Below, in pieces: positions 25,402 through 33,107 of a DNA stretch of 64,000 nt. Under the pieces are notes generated by a model that had not been told where the DNA came from, did no database searches, and saw only the letters and a program-made list of their open reading frames with translations. The stretch covers positions 4,526,001 to 4,590,000 of the forward strand of contig NZ_CP048397.1 in the NCBI RefSeq assembly GCF_010384365.1. Reading direction: 5' to 3'. Source of the DNA: Streptomyces sp. S4.7. Its GTDB lineage: Bacteria > Actinomycetota > Actinomycetes > Streptomycetales > Streptomycetaceae. Each line of letters opens with the position of its first letter. Positions within the stretch are counted from its first letter, which is position 1. The translations under genes and the position numbers were made by a program.

Positions 25402-25671
25402 ATGACCATCATCGGCTGGCTCGTCCTCGGACTCCTCGCCGGAGCCGTCGCCAAGATCCTGCTGCCCGGCCGTGACCCGGGCGGTCTGGTCGGCACGACC
25501 CTCATCGGCATCGCCGGTGCCTTCATCGGCGGCTGGATATCGTCGCGCTGGCTGGACCGCGAGATCACCACCGACTTCTACGACGGCGCCACCTGGGCGG
25601 CGGCGATCGGCGGCTCACTGGTGCTGCTGATCATCTACCGTCTCCTCTTCGGCCACTCCCGCTCCCGCTGA
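25402..25671 (+). CDS. GlsB/YeaQ/YmgE-family stress membrane protein
   Basis: 89 residues with three hydrophobic, Gly-rich helices: 'TIIGWLVLGLLAGAVAKILL', 'GTTLIGIAGAFIGGWI' and 'AAIGGSLVLLIIYRLLF'. The short loop 'PGRDPGG' after the first helix is the family signature. Members are general-stress-associated (transglycosylase-associated) small membrane proteins of unknown mechanism. It is preceded by about 260 bases without a gene and stands alone. Confidence 0.88.
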   Translation: MTIIGWLVLGLLAGAVAKILLPGRDPGGLVGTTLIGIAGAFIGGWISSRWLDREITTDFYDGATWAAAIGGSLVLLIIYRLLFGHSRSR

Positions 25672-25758
25672 CCGCCGGCCGACCCCCGGCCCCCGACCGG
25701 CCCGCGACCGGGTCCCCGGCCGCCCGCCGCCTTCCCGTCGGCCGCCCGCCGGCGCGCG

Positions 25759-26421
25759 TCACCCCCCGGCGAGCCCGGTCTCGCGCAACGTGATGTTCAG
25801 CCGCCCGGCGCGCATCCCGCACGCCGGGTCCGCCGTCCCCGGATACACCTTGGGGACCGCGTGGAACGCGAGCCGTGACGGCCCGCCGAAGACGAAGAGA
25901 TCACCGGACGCCAACTCGACATCCGTGAAGGGGCGCGTCCGCGTCCGCGTGTTGCCGAAGCGGAAGACACACGTGTCACCGATGCTCAGCGACACCACGG
26001 GCGCCCCGGACCTCTCGTCCTTGTCCTGGTGCATGCCCATCCCGGCCGCGCCATCGTAGAAGTTGACGAGCGCGGTGTCCGGCGCGTACCGCGCCCCGGC
26101 CCCTTCGCCGTACGCCTCGTCGACCGCCGCACGCCCCAACTCCGCGAGCCACGCGGGAAACGGCGCGACCCGCGCGCCGTTCACATCCCCGGCGGTACGG
26201 GTGTAGCGGTACGGCTGCCAGTGCCACCCCAGACAGACCGTCCGCACGGACATCACGCCCCCGCCCGGCAACGTGGTGTGCCGCATCGGCACCGGCCCCC
26301 GCGCCCAACCCCGGCACGCTTCCACCAACTCCCGCTGCCGCCCCGCGTCCAGCCACCCCGGCACCTGCACGGCCCCGTCGCCGACGACGGCACGGCCCCG
26401 CGGGAACAACGCCCCACTCAT
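25759..26421 (-). CDS. alkB: AlkB-type 2-oxoglutarate/Fe(II) dioxygenase
   Basis: 220 residues from ATG 26421, which has GGAGG 8 bases upstream. Fe-binding H-x-D: 'GMGMHQDKDE' (about residues 127-136). The distal His is in 'SRLAFHAVPKVYPG', and the 2-oxoglutarate-binding Arg pair is in 'GRLNITLRETG'. 'NFYDGAAGMG' is the usual AlkB turn. It reverses alkylation damage in DNA or RNA by oxidative demethylation. No ada or other repair genes adjoin it. Confidence 0.93.
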   Translation of the reverse strand: MSGALFPRGRAVVGDGAVQVPGWLDAGRQRELVEACRGWARGPVPMRHTTLPGGGVMSVRTVCLGWHWQPYRYTRTAGDVNGARVAPFPAWLAELGRAAVDEAYGEGAGARYAPDTALVNFYDGAAGMGMHQDKDERSGAPVVSLSIGDTCVFRFGNTRTRTRPFTDVELASGDLFVFGGPSRLAFHAVPKVYPGTADPACGMRAGRLNITLRETGLAGG

Positions 26422-26562
26422 GCCCACACCTCCGCTCCCGCCGCTTCGTCGCCGTCGACGGACGTCATGGACATCCGTCCGCTCGCACGGCCGTCCCCGC
26501 GCCCGTGCGAGCGGGCGCGACAACGGCCGTGCGGGTCCGCCGGGCCGACCGGGGGCCGGTGG

Positions 26563-27051
26563 TCAGCGGTAGTTCACGTACTGCAGCGCGAAGTCGAAGT
26601 CCTGCCCCTTCAACAGCGCCTGCACGGCCTGGAGATCGTCCCGGCTCTTCGAGCTGACCCGCAGTTCGTCGCCCTGAACGAGCGCCTTGACGCCCTTGGG
26701 GCCCTCATCGCGGATGATCTTGGCGACCTTCTTCGCGTTCTCCTGGGAGATGCCCTCCTCGATGGAGGCGAAGATCTTGTACTCCTTGCCGGACTGCTGC
26801 GGCTCGCCCGCGTCCAGCGCCTTCAGCGAGATGCCCCGCTTGATCAGCTTGGACTGGAAGACGTCGAGGATCGCGTTGACCCGCTCCTCGGTGTTGGCCT
26901 GCATAAGGATCTTCTCGCCGGACCAGGCGATCGAGGCTCCGACGTTCTTGAAGTCGTACCGCTGGGAGACCTCCTTCGCGGTCTGGTTGAGGGCGTTGTC
27001 GACCTCCTGCCGCTCGACCTTCGAGACGATGTCGAAACTGGAGTCGGCCAT
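26563..27051 (-). CDS. yajQ: YajQ-family nucleotide-binding protein
   Basis: 162 residues from 'MADSSFDIVSKVERQEVDNA' at 27051. The whole length matches the two-RRM-like fold of YajQ, with 'RYDFKNVGASIAW', 'GISLKALDAGEPQQSGKEYK' and the C-terminal 'RDDLQAVQALLKGQDFDFAL' (ending QYVNYR). Members bind RNA or cyclic di-GMP in some species; the role in Streptomyces is not defined. It is transcribed alone. Confidence 0.93.
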   Translation of the reverse strand: MADSSFDIVSKVERQEVDNALNQTAKEVSQRYDFKNVGASIAWSGEKILMQANTEERVNAILDVFQSKLIKRGISLKALDAGEPQQSGKEYKIFASIEEGISQENAKKVAKIIRDEGPKGVKALVQGDELRVSSKSRDDLQAVQALLKGQDFDFALQYVNYR

Positions 27052-27277
27052 GTCCTGTGGCTCCTTGTATCGGGTGTCGGAAAGGGTGCCGCGGCACACG
27101 CCGCGGCTGATGCCGAAAGTACGGGCGGGCTCCCGGCCCGCTCCGCCAAAGCCTAGTCATCTCCGCCCCCTCCCGGCCTGATCAATCCGGTGGCGGAGCA
27201 CCCCCGCGCATCGGGTATCGTTTACGTCGTTGCCACGGAGCGGCGCACACAGCGCCCATCCCGCGACGACATCCCAT

Positions 27278-27359
27278 GGCGGTGTGCCCGAGTGGCCAAT
27301 GGGAGCGGACTGTAAATCCGCCGGCTTAGCCTTCCCAGGTTCGAATCCTGGCGCCGCCA
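27278..27359 (+). tRNA. tRNA-Tyr (GTA)
   Basis: An 82-base cloverleaf with a 7-bp acceptor stem GGCGGTG/CGCCGCC (one T-G pair), anticodon GTA in 'ACTGTAAAT' and a long variable arm (type II, as for bacterial Tyr). The T-arm is 'CCAGGTTCGAATCCTGG'. CCA is not encoded. Confidence 0.96.
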
Positions 27360-27368
27360 CACAAAAAA

Positions 27369-27408
27369 GATGGCCCCCGGGCCGCGGAGACGCGGACCGG
27401 GGGCCATC
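27369..27408. terminator. Bidirectional terminator hairpin after tRNA-Tyr
   Basis: GATGGCCCCCGG (27369-27380) pairs with CCGGGGGCCATC (27397-27408), with a further CCGCG/CGCGG stem inside. It sits between tRNA-Tyr and the convergent NAD-binding protein gene. Confidence 0.75.
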
Positions 27409-27432
27409 TCCGTCTCCGTCGGACGGCTTCCT

Positions 27433-28092
27433 TCAGACGGCGGAGCCGGCGCCCCGCACCGCGTCCACCACCGGCACCGTGCCGCTGATCAGTTCCAGTG
27501 TCAGGCCCACCGTCGCCGGTGTCTCCAGCAACTCGGCCAGTGTGGCGGCCACATCGTCCCGAGGCACCGGACCACGCCCTGTTGACGGGGCGAGGTTCAC
27601 CAGGCCCGTGCCCGCGTCGTTCGTGAGCATCCCCGGGCGCAGGACCGTCGCGTCGAGACCCTCCTTGGACAGGACGTACACGTCCGCCGCGCCCTTGGCC
27701 CGCAGGTAGTGGTCGAAGACGTCGTCGCCCTCGTGGTCCGGGTCGGCGCCCATGGACGAGACGATCACATGGCGCCGTACGCCCGCCCGTTGCGCCGCGT
27801 CGGCGAAGAGGACCGCCGCGCCCCGGTCGACGGTGTCCTTGCGTTCCGTGGTGCTGCCCGGTCCCGCCCCGGCCGCGAAGACGGCCGCGTCCGCGCCCTC
27901 CAGCGCCGCCGCGGCCTCCTCGGGCGAGGCCGACTCCAGGTCGAGCACGACCGCTTCGGCGCCCGCCTTCCGCAGATCCTCCGCCTGTTCGGGTTTGCGG
28001 ATGATCCCCGCGACCTCGTGGTCGCGCGCGGCGAGCAGCCGCTCCAGCCGCAGCGCGATCTGACCGTGTCCTCCGGCAATGACAATTCGCAT
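27433..28092 (-). CDS. NAD(P)-binding atypical SDR (YwnB/YhfK-like)
   Basis: 219 residues from ATG 28092, beginning 'MRIVIAGGHGQIALRLERLL', a Rossmann GxxGxxG start. Other marks: 'DAAVFAAGAG', 'RHVIVSSMGADPD', 'HYLRAKGAADVYV' (Tyr/Lys of atypical SDRs) and 'DATVLRPGMLTNDAGTG'. Family members include NAD-binding sugar epimerase-like and redox-sensing proteins. The substrate is unknown. A similar but distinct protein is encoded at 32383-33018. Confidence 0.88.
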   Translation of the reverse strand: MRIVIAGGHGQIALRLERLLAARDHEVAGIIRKPEQAEDLRKAGAEAVVLDLESASPEEAAAALEGADAAVFAAGAGPGSTTERKDTVDRGAAVLFADAAQRAGVRRHVIVSSMGADPDHEGDDVFDHYLRAKGAADVYVLSKEGLDATVLRPGMLTNDAGTGLVNLAPSTGRGPVPRDDVAATLAELLETPATVGLTLELISGTVPVVDAVRGAGSAV

Positions 28093-28186
28093 GCTCACGA
28101 CCGTACGTCCGACAGGCCGCCAGCGCGCCCGCACCGCCTCCGCAGGAGGAGCGATTCCCACCACCCGTCCGCGGGGTGCCGGCCGC

Positions 28187-29431
28187 TCACGCCCCCGTCT
28201 CCGGCCGCACCTGCCGCCCCTGTCGCGGCAGGTCCAGCGCCGCGGCCCCGGCCGGGTCGCAGTACTCCCGCACGGCGTTCGTCCGGGCCACCACCCGGCC
28301 CCGGTGGATGACGATCCTGCTGTACGCCAGCGACAGCACCCCCTCCAGCCGCTCCCCGCGCACCGCCAGCAACTCGGCGGGGAAGCCCGCCTCCACCCGT
28401 ACCTCCGGCAGCCGCATGGCCTCCCGCGCGCCCGCGCTCACCGCGTCGTACGCCTCCGCCGCCCGCAGCCCTCCCTGGGAGGCCAACAGATACGCCGCCT
28501 CCAGCGGATCCCCGCGCCCCACCGGGTTCGCCACGTCCCGTACGGCGCCGCTGCCGGCCGCCACCCGTACACCGGCGGCACGCAGCAGCCGCACGGGAGC
28601 CACTCCCCGTTGCTCGGCGCCGCCGCAGCGGCCCTGGGGCAGACAGACGACCGTCACACCCGCCGCCGCCAGCTGGTCGGCGGCCCGGCCCGCCATGTCC
28701 GCCGGCAGCCGCGACAGCCCGGCGCAGGGCCCGATCGAGACACCGGGCCGCAGCCCGCCGGCCATCGCCGCGAGGCGCGCCAGCCGGGCCGGGTCACCCG
28801 CGTCCGTATGGAGGTCGACGGGGCACCGGTGTTCGGCGGCGACGGTCAGCACCGCTTCCACGTATCCGGCCGGATCCGGATCGAGGTCCGGGCAGCCGCC
28901 CACCACACCCGCGCCCAGCTTCACCGCGTCCCGCAGTATCGCCAGCCCGTCCGCGCCCGCGACCCCGGTCAGCAGCCGCGGTACGGCCACGACCGTCAGA
29001 TCGCCGAGCCCACGCAGCGAACGCCGTGCCCGGAGCACCGCCTCCAGGGGAGCCAGCTCCTGCGCGTCACCGACGCGCACATGCGTACGCAGCGTCGTCG
29101 CCCCGTGCCCGACCTGGAGCAGCGCGGCCTCGGTGGCGCGCCGCTGGACGTCCTCGGCGTCGTACGAGACGGGCCTGTCCGGTGCGACGGCGCTCAGCGC
29201 GGTGTCGCTGTGGGCGTGCGGCTCGGCGGGGGCGGGCAGCAGCAGATGCCCGTCGAGGTCCAGGCACGCGCCCGGCGCGGTGAGGCTGCCGGCCGTGCCG
29301 ACGGCTTCGATGCGGCCGCCGCTCAGCCGTACGTCGACGGCGCGGCCGTCGGTGAGCCGGGCCCCGCGCAGCAGCAGCGCGGTGGCGTTCGCCGTGGCGC
29401 CGTCCGGCGGCTGCGGCTGGCTGTCGGGCAT
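28187..29431 (-). CDS. Cytosine-deaminase-like amidohydrolase with degenerate active site
   Basis: 414 residues; 'CAGGAG' lies just before ATG 29431. The overall alignment to E. coli CodA is clear (from memory): H72-x-H74 in 'EPHAHSDT', 'TTLRTHVRV', H208 in 'VDLHTDAGDP', 'CLPQGR' and 'RDVANPVGRGDPLE'. However, the position of the catalytic Glu (CodA E217) is A211, that of catalytic H246 is P235, and that of metal ligand D313 is G295. The enzyme is therefore probably not a working deaminase. It may be a pseudoenzyme or may use another chemistry. There is no pyrimidine-salvage neighbour. Confidence 0.85.
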   Translation of the reverse strand: MPDSQPQPPDGATANATALLLRGARLTDGRAVDVRLSGGRIEAVGTAGSLTAPGACLDLDGHLLLPAPAEPHAHSDTALSAVAPDRPVSYDAEDVQRRATEAALLQVGHGATTLRTHVRVGDAQELAPLEAVLRARRSLRGLGDLTVVAVPRLLTGVAGADGLAILRDAVKLGAGVVGGCPDLDPDPAGYVEAVLTVAAEHRCPVDLHTDAGDPARLARLAAMAGGLRPGVSIGPCAGLSRLPADMAGRAADQLAAAGVTVVCLPQGRCGGAEQRGVAPVRLLRAAGVRVAAGSGAVRDVANPVGRGDPLEAAYLLASQGGLRAAEAYDAVSAGAREAMRLPEVRVEAGFPAELLAVRGERLEGVLSLAYSRIVIHRGRVVARTNAVREYCDPAGAAALDLPRQGRQVRPETGA

Positions 29432-29758
29432 CGCGCTCCTGGGTGGGCTCCTGGCGGGGGGTGTGGGGCTCCGGCGTGCAAGATCACGCGGCGTGGGTCG
29501 AGCCTAGAGGCGCCCCGGGCACCCTTCGAGGAGGAAGGAAATAGTCATACCGGCGTGGCTCTGCCTGGTGTACGGAACGCCTCCCACGCCCGGTCCCACC
29601 GGGCCTCCGCCCCCGATCGGGAGCCCCGGCGAGGGCGTCCCGAGGCGTCGCCAACCCCTGTCCGCCGCCCGCCCCGAGACGGAAGGGACAGGTGGGACGA
29701 GAAGCCGGGAAACGGATTTGGGCGAACGGCGACGGACCGTGTAATGTCTTCATCGCTC
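29432..29758 (+). promoter_or_regulatory. Gene-free region with the tRNA-Thr promoter
   Basis: A 327-base stretch without a convincing gene. Its right end holds a good promoter: -35 TTGGGC (29718-29723), 18-base spacer, -10 TAATGT (29742-29747). The expected start is a few bases before the tRNA at 29759. I see nothing else in the rest. Confidence 0.65.
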
Positions 29759-29831
29759 GCCCCAATAGCTCAGTCGGTAGAGCGTCTCCATGGTAAGGAG
29801 AAGGTCTACGGTTCGATTCCGTATTGGGGCT
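29759..29831 (+). tRNA. tRNA-Thr (GGT)
   Basis: 73 bases. Acceptor stem GCCCCAA/TTGGGGC, anticodon stem TCTCC/GGAGA with loop ATGGTAA (anticodon GGT), T-loop 'GGTTCGATTCC'. It is followed by tRNA-Met and rpmG, probably in one transcript. Confidence 0.96.
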
Positions 29832-29878
29832 CTGGTGTCCGGCGCTCCTCGCCCTCGGGCGAGGGGATCCGACATCAC

Positions 29879-29951
29879 AGCGGTGTAGCTCAGTCGGTAG
29901 AGCAAGCGGCTCATAATCGCTGTGTCACCGGTTCAAGTCCGGTCACCGCTA
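29879..29951 (+). tRNA. tRNA-Met (CAT), elongator type
   Basis: 73 bases. Acceptor stem AGCGGTG/CACCGCT; the first pair A-T argues against an initiator tRNA, which has an unpaired first base. Anticodon loop CTCATAA. T-arm 'CCGGTTCAAGTCCGG'. Confidence 0.95.
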
Positions 29952-30040
29952 CACACGGTAGCCGATGGTGGGGGCGATCCTTCGATCGGCTACTCTTTTA
30001 TGCGTTAACCCGTCAATCTGTCCGTCCAAGGAGCACTCAC

Positions 30041-30205
30041 GTGGCTGCCACCGACGTCCGCCCGAAGATCACGCTGGCCTGCGTGGAGTGCAAGGAGCGG
30101 AACTACATCACCAAGAAGAACCGGCGCAACAACCCGGACCGTCTTGAGATGAAGAAGCACTGCCCTCGTTGCAACTCGCACACGGCTCACCGCGAAACGC
30201 GCTGA
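30041..30205 (+). CDS. rpmG: Ribosomal protein bL33
   Basis: 54 residues from GTG 30041, with AAGGAG 7 bases upstream. It contains '[18 protein letters not shown]' and '[18 protein letters not shown]'. The two CxxC pairs (C15/C18 and C38/C41 region) make this the zinc-binding (C+) form of L33. Streptomyces usually have a second, cysteine-free copy under zinc control elsewhere. Co-located with tRNA-Thr and tRNA-Met. Confidence 0.96.
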
Positions 30206-30324
30206 CCCAGGCTCGTACCCGAGGCCGTCCCCTTAACGGGGGGCGGCCTCGTGTCGTTTGCCGGGCCCCGTACATAGTTGTGCACCAATTCATCAGGGCA
30301 GTCTCATCAGGAGGTAACGAGTCC

Positions 30325-30777
30325 ATGGCGCTCGACCAGTCCTTCGTCGGGCGGACCTATCCGCCCACCGAGCCGTACGAGGTGGGCCGGGAGAAGATCC
30401 GCGAGTTCGCCGAGGCGGTGGGTGACGGCAATCCGGCGTACGCCGACCCGGACGCGGCGAAGGCGCTCGGCCACCTCGATGTGATCGCCCCGCCGACCTT
30501 CGTCTTCGCGATCACCTTCAAGGCGGCGCGTGAGGTCATCGCGGATCCGCAGCTGGGTCTCGACTACAGCCGGGTCGTGCACGGCGACCAGAAGTTCGCG
30601 TACACCCGCCCCGTCCGGGCGGGCGACCGGCTGACCGTCACCTCGACCATCGAGGGGATCAAATCCATGGCGGGGAACGACATCCTCGACGTCCGCGGCG
30701 AGGTGCACGACGAGGCGGGCGCGCACGTCGTGACCGCGTGGACGAAACTGGTGGCGCGCGGCGCCGAGGGGGAGTGA
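30325..30777 (+). CDS. MaoC-like (R)-hydroxyacyl-ACP dehydratase subunit, HadA type
   Basis: 150 residues from ATG 30325, with 'AGGAGG' before it. N-terminal dehydratase-like fold: 'FVGRTYPPTEPYEVGREKIR', 'AVGDGNPAYADPDAAKAL', 'APPTFVFAITFKA', 'HGDQKFAYTRPVRAGDRLTV'. It lacks the catalytic Asp-His of the B subunit and is expected to pair with the next gene product, as HadA-HadB do in actinobacteria. The next gene starts 5 bases after its stop. It probably acts in type II fatty-acid synthesis or a related pathway. Confidence 0.9.
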   Translation: MALDQSFVGRTYPPTEPYEVGREKIREFAEAVGDGNPAYADPDAAKALGHLDVIAPPTFVFAITFKAAREVIADPQLGLDYSRVVHGDQKFAYTRPVRAGDRLTVTSTIEGIKSMAGNDILDVRGEVHDEAGAHVVTAWTKLVARGAEGE

Positions 30778-30782
30778 CACCG

Positions 30783-31211
30783 ATGGCCACGCAGATCGCG
30801 TACAAGGACGTCGAGGTCGGTACGGAGCTGCCGGCCACGGTCTTCCCGGTGACCCGGGACACCCTGGTGCGGTACGCCGGCGCGTCCGGTGACTTCAACC
30901 CGATCCACTGGAACGAGAGGTTCGCCCGGGAGGTCGGCCTGCCCGACGTCATCGCGCACGGCATGTTCACCATGGCCGAGGCGGTCCGGGTGGTGACCGA
31001 CTGGGTGGGGGACCCGGGGGCTGTCGTCGAGTACGGGGTCCGCTTCACCAGGCCCGTCGTGGTGCCCGACGACGGTACGGGCGCGGTCATCGAGGTGAGC
31101 GCCAAGATCGGCGACAAGCTCGACGACAACCGCGTGCGGGTGGATCTGACGGCGACCAGCGAGGGCAAGAAGGTGCTGGGGATGTCCCGCGCCGTCGTCC
31201 GGCTGGCCTGA
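30783..31211 (+). CDS. MaoC-like (R)-hydroxyacyl-ACP dehydratase subunit, HadB type
   Basis: 142 residues. The hydratase-2 motif is intact: 'YAGASGDFNPIHWNERFARE' (catalytic Asp and His) followed by 'DVIAHGMFTMAEA'. 'YGVRFTRPVVVPDDGTGAVI' is the usual beta-hairpin end. It should form the active site with the HadA-like partner upstream. The operon ends at a strong hairpin just before murB. Confidence 0.92.
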   Translation: MATQIAYKDVEVGTELPATVFPVTRDTLVRYAGASGDFNPIHWNERFAREVGLPDVIAHGMFTMAEAVRVVTDWVGDPGAVVEYGVRFTRPVVVPDDGTGAVIEVSAKIGDKLDDNRVRVDLTATSEGKKVLGMSRAVVRLA

Positions 31212-31232
31212 GCGTCCGACCCACCGCCCCAC

Positions 31233-31273
31233 ACGTTCGGATCCGGGGACGAGCCGTCTCCGGATCCGAACGT
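31233..31273 (+). terminator. 19-bp-stem hairpin between hadB-like gene and murB
   Basis: ACGTTCGGATCCGGGGACG (31233-31251) pairs with CGTCTCCGGATCCGAACGT (31255-31273), with one G-T pair and a loop of AGC. It ends 11 bases before the murB GTG, so it also occupies the space where a ribosome-binding site would lie. Confidence 0.75.
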
Positions 31274-31278
31274 ACTCT
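31273..31278 (+). promoter_or_regulatory. Possible -10 element of a leaderless murB promoter
   Basis: TACTCT matches the Streptomyces -10 pattern and lies 6 bases before the murB GTG. There is no Shine-Dalgarno sequence and no clear -35 box, so this is a tentative call. Confidence 0.4.
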
Positions 31279-31284
31279 TGTGCC

Positions 31285-32340
31285 GTGCAGGAACTCCACG
31301 ACGCCCCCCTCGCCCCCCTGACCACCTTCCGCCTCGGCGGCCCCGCCACCCGGCTGATCACCGCGACCACCGACGAAGAGGTCGTGGCGGCCGTGCGCGA
31401 GGCGGACGACGCGGGTACACCGCTCCTGGTCATCGGCGGCGGCAGCAATCTGGTCATCGGCGATAAGGGCTTCGAGGGCACCGCCCTGCGGATCGCGACA
31501 CGCGGCTTCGACCTCTCCGGTACGGCGCTGGAACTGGCCGCCGGCGAGACCTGGACCGACGCCGTCGCCCGTACCGTCGAGGCCGGTCTCGCGGGCGTCG
31601 AGTGCCTCGCCGGCATCCCCGGCTCGGCCGGCGCCACCCCGATCCAGAACGTGGGCGCGTACGGCCAGGAGGTGTCCAGCACCATCACCGAGGTCGTCGC
31701 CTACGACCGGACCACCCGCGAGACCCTGACCCTCACCAACGCCGAGTGCGCGTTCTCCTACCGCCACAGCCGCTTCAAGGAGCACCCCGAGCGCTATGTC
31801 GTGCTGCGCGTGCGGTTCGGGCTGGAGGACGCGGACGGGCTCTCGGCCCCGCTCAAGTACGCCGAGACGGCGCGCGCCCTCGGTGTCGAGCCCGGCGACC
31901 GGGTCCCCGCCGCCACCGCCCGCAGGACCGTCCTCGAACTGCGCGCGGGCAAGGGCATGGTGCTCGACCCGGCGGACCACGACACCTGGTCGGCCGGCTC
32001 CTTCTTCACCAATCCGATCCTCGACGACGCCCAGTTCGCGGCGTTCCTCGCCCGCGTCTTCGAGCGGCTCGGCGCGGACGTCGCACCGCCCGCGTTCCCG
32101 GCGGGGGACGGCCGCACGAAGACCTCGGCGGCGTGGCTGATCGACCGCGCGGGCTTCACCAAGGGGTACGGCGCGGGCCCGGCGCGCATCTCCACCAAGC
32201 ACACCCTCGCCCTGACCAACCGGGGCGACGCCACCACCGAGGACCTGCTCGCGCTCGCCCGCGAGGTCGTCGCGGGGGTACACGAGGCCTTCGGGATCAC
32301 CCTGGTCAACGAGCCGGTGACGGTGGGCGTCAGCCTCTGA
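31285..32340 (+). CDS. murB: UDP-N-acetylenolpyruvoylglucosamine reductase
   Basis: 351 residues, GTG start at 31285. FAD-binding motifs 'LVIGGGSNLVIGDKGFEG' and 'AGIPGSAGATPIQNVGAYGQ'; substrate/catalytic region 'CAFSYRHSRFKEHPERYVVL'; C-terminal 'TSAAWLIDRAGFTKGYG' and 'LALTNRGDATTEDLLALARE'. It makes UDP-MurNAc, the second committed step of peptidoglycan precursor synthesis, in the cytoplasm. The insertion near residues 190-230 is typical of type I MurB. No ribosome-binding site is visible; see the upstream hairpin and -10 element. Confidence 0.95.
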   Translation: MQELHDAPLAPLTTFRLGGPATRLITATTDEEVVAAVREADDAGTPLLVIGGGSNLVIGDKGFEGTALRIATRGFDLSGTALELAAGETWTDAVARTVEAGLAGVECLAGIPGSAGATPIQNVGAYGQEVSSTITEVVAYDRTTRETLTLTNAECAFSYRHSRFKEHPERYVVLRVRFGLEDADGLSAPLKYAETARALGVEPGDRVPAATARRTVLELRAGKGMVLDPADHDTWSAGSFFTNPILDDAQFAAFLARVFERLGADVAPPAFPAGDGRTKTSAAWLIDRAGFTKGYGAGPARISTKHTLALTNRGDATTEDLLALAREVVAGVHEAFGITLVNEPVTVGVSL

Positions 32341-32382
32341 CGCACCGGCCCCGGTCGAAAGGCCGACCCCCGGGCACCGGCC

Positions 32383-33018
32383 TCAGTACGCGACCCCCAC
32401 CGCCCGCTTCACCAGCGCCGGATCGTCCACCGTCGCCAGCATCGCGTGCGCCACGTCGCCCCGGCCGATCCTTCTCCCCGCCCGCGGGTTCCCGTCGGCC
32501 ACCGTCCGGTAGACGCCGGTCACCGGCGCGTCCACGAGCTGGGGCGGCCGCACGGAGGTCCAGTGCGCCCCGCTGCGTGCCAGCTCCTCCTCCATACGGG
32601 CGAGATCGTCGTAGACGGGCTTGAACACGATCCTCACGACGCCCAGGGCGAGCTTCCCGGCCAGGGGCTCGTCGCGCGGTACGGGACCGAGCGGGGCCGC
32701 GCTCACCACGACGACGCGGCGCACCCCCTGCGCGTCCATCGCCCGCAGGATCGAGCGGGTCACGGGCGCCGCGAGCCCCGCGTCCTTGCGCCCGCGCGGA
32801 CCGACGCCCGACAGCACCGCGTCCCGCCCGGCCACGGCGGGCCGCAGTGACTCCGGGTCGTCGAACGCGGTCGCGGTGAACACCTCCAGGCGGTCGCCGG
32901 TGACCTCCAGCCGCGCCGGGTCCCGCACCACCGCCGTGACCTGATGTCCCGCCGCCAGCCCCTGCCGGACGATCTCCCGGCCGACGCCCCCGGTCGCACC
33001 GAAAACGGTGAGCTTCAT
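32383..33018 (-). CDS. NAD(P)-binding atypical SDR, divergent from a TetR regulator
   Basis: 211 residues from 'MKLTVFGATGGVGREIVRQG' at 33018. Rossmann GATGGVG start, then 'AVLSGVGPRG', 'GVRRVVVVSAAPLG', 'HWTSVRPPQLVD' and 'GRGDVAHAML'. It belongs to the same group as NAD-binding NmrA/YwnB-like reductases. The gap to the divergent TetR gene carries two palindromic operators, so it is the probable regulatory target. The substrate is unknown. Confidence 0.88.
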   Translation of the reverse strand: MKLTVFGATGGVGREIVRQGLAAGHQVTAVVRDPARLEVTGDRLEVFTATAFDDPESLRPAVAGRDAVLSGVGPRGRKDAGLAAPVTRSILRAMDAQGVRRVVVVSAAPLGPVPRDEPLAGKLALGVVRIVFKPVYDDLARMEEELARSGAHWTSVRPPQLVDAPVTGVYRTVADGNPRAGRRIGRGDVAHAMLATVDDPALVKRAVGVAY

Positions 33019-33039
33019 AGCAGTAGCCTTCCCTGGTGG

Positions 33040-33079
33040 GTGAGTACTCACTCACCCCTATGGTGAGTAGGTACTCACC
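33040..33079. promoter_or_regulatory. Two palindromic operators in the SDR/TetR divergent promoter
   Basis: GTGAGTACTCAC (33040-33051) is a perfect 12-bp palindrome. GGTGAGTAGGTACTCACC (33062-33079) has perfect 8-bp arms around GG. Both share the half-site GTGAGTA and lie between the two divergent starts, as expected for TetR-family self-regulation. Confidence 0.75.
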
Positions 33080-33107
33080 CCGCCGTCAAGCCGTGAACGG
33101 ACCACAT

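Noticed and set aside
29484..29765. A 93-residue minus-strand frame opposite the tRNA-Thr promoter region
   Set aside because: It runs into the tRNA gene, lacks a ribosome-binding site and shows no recognisable motif.
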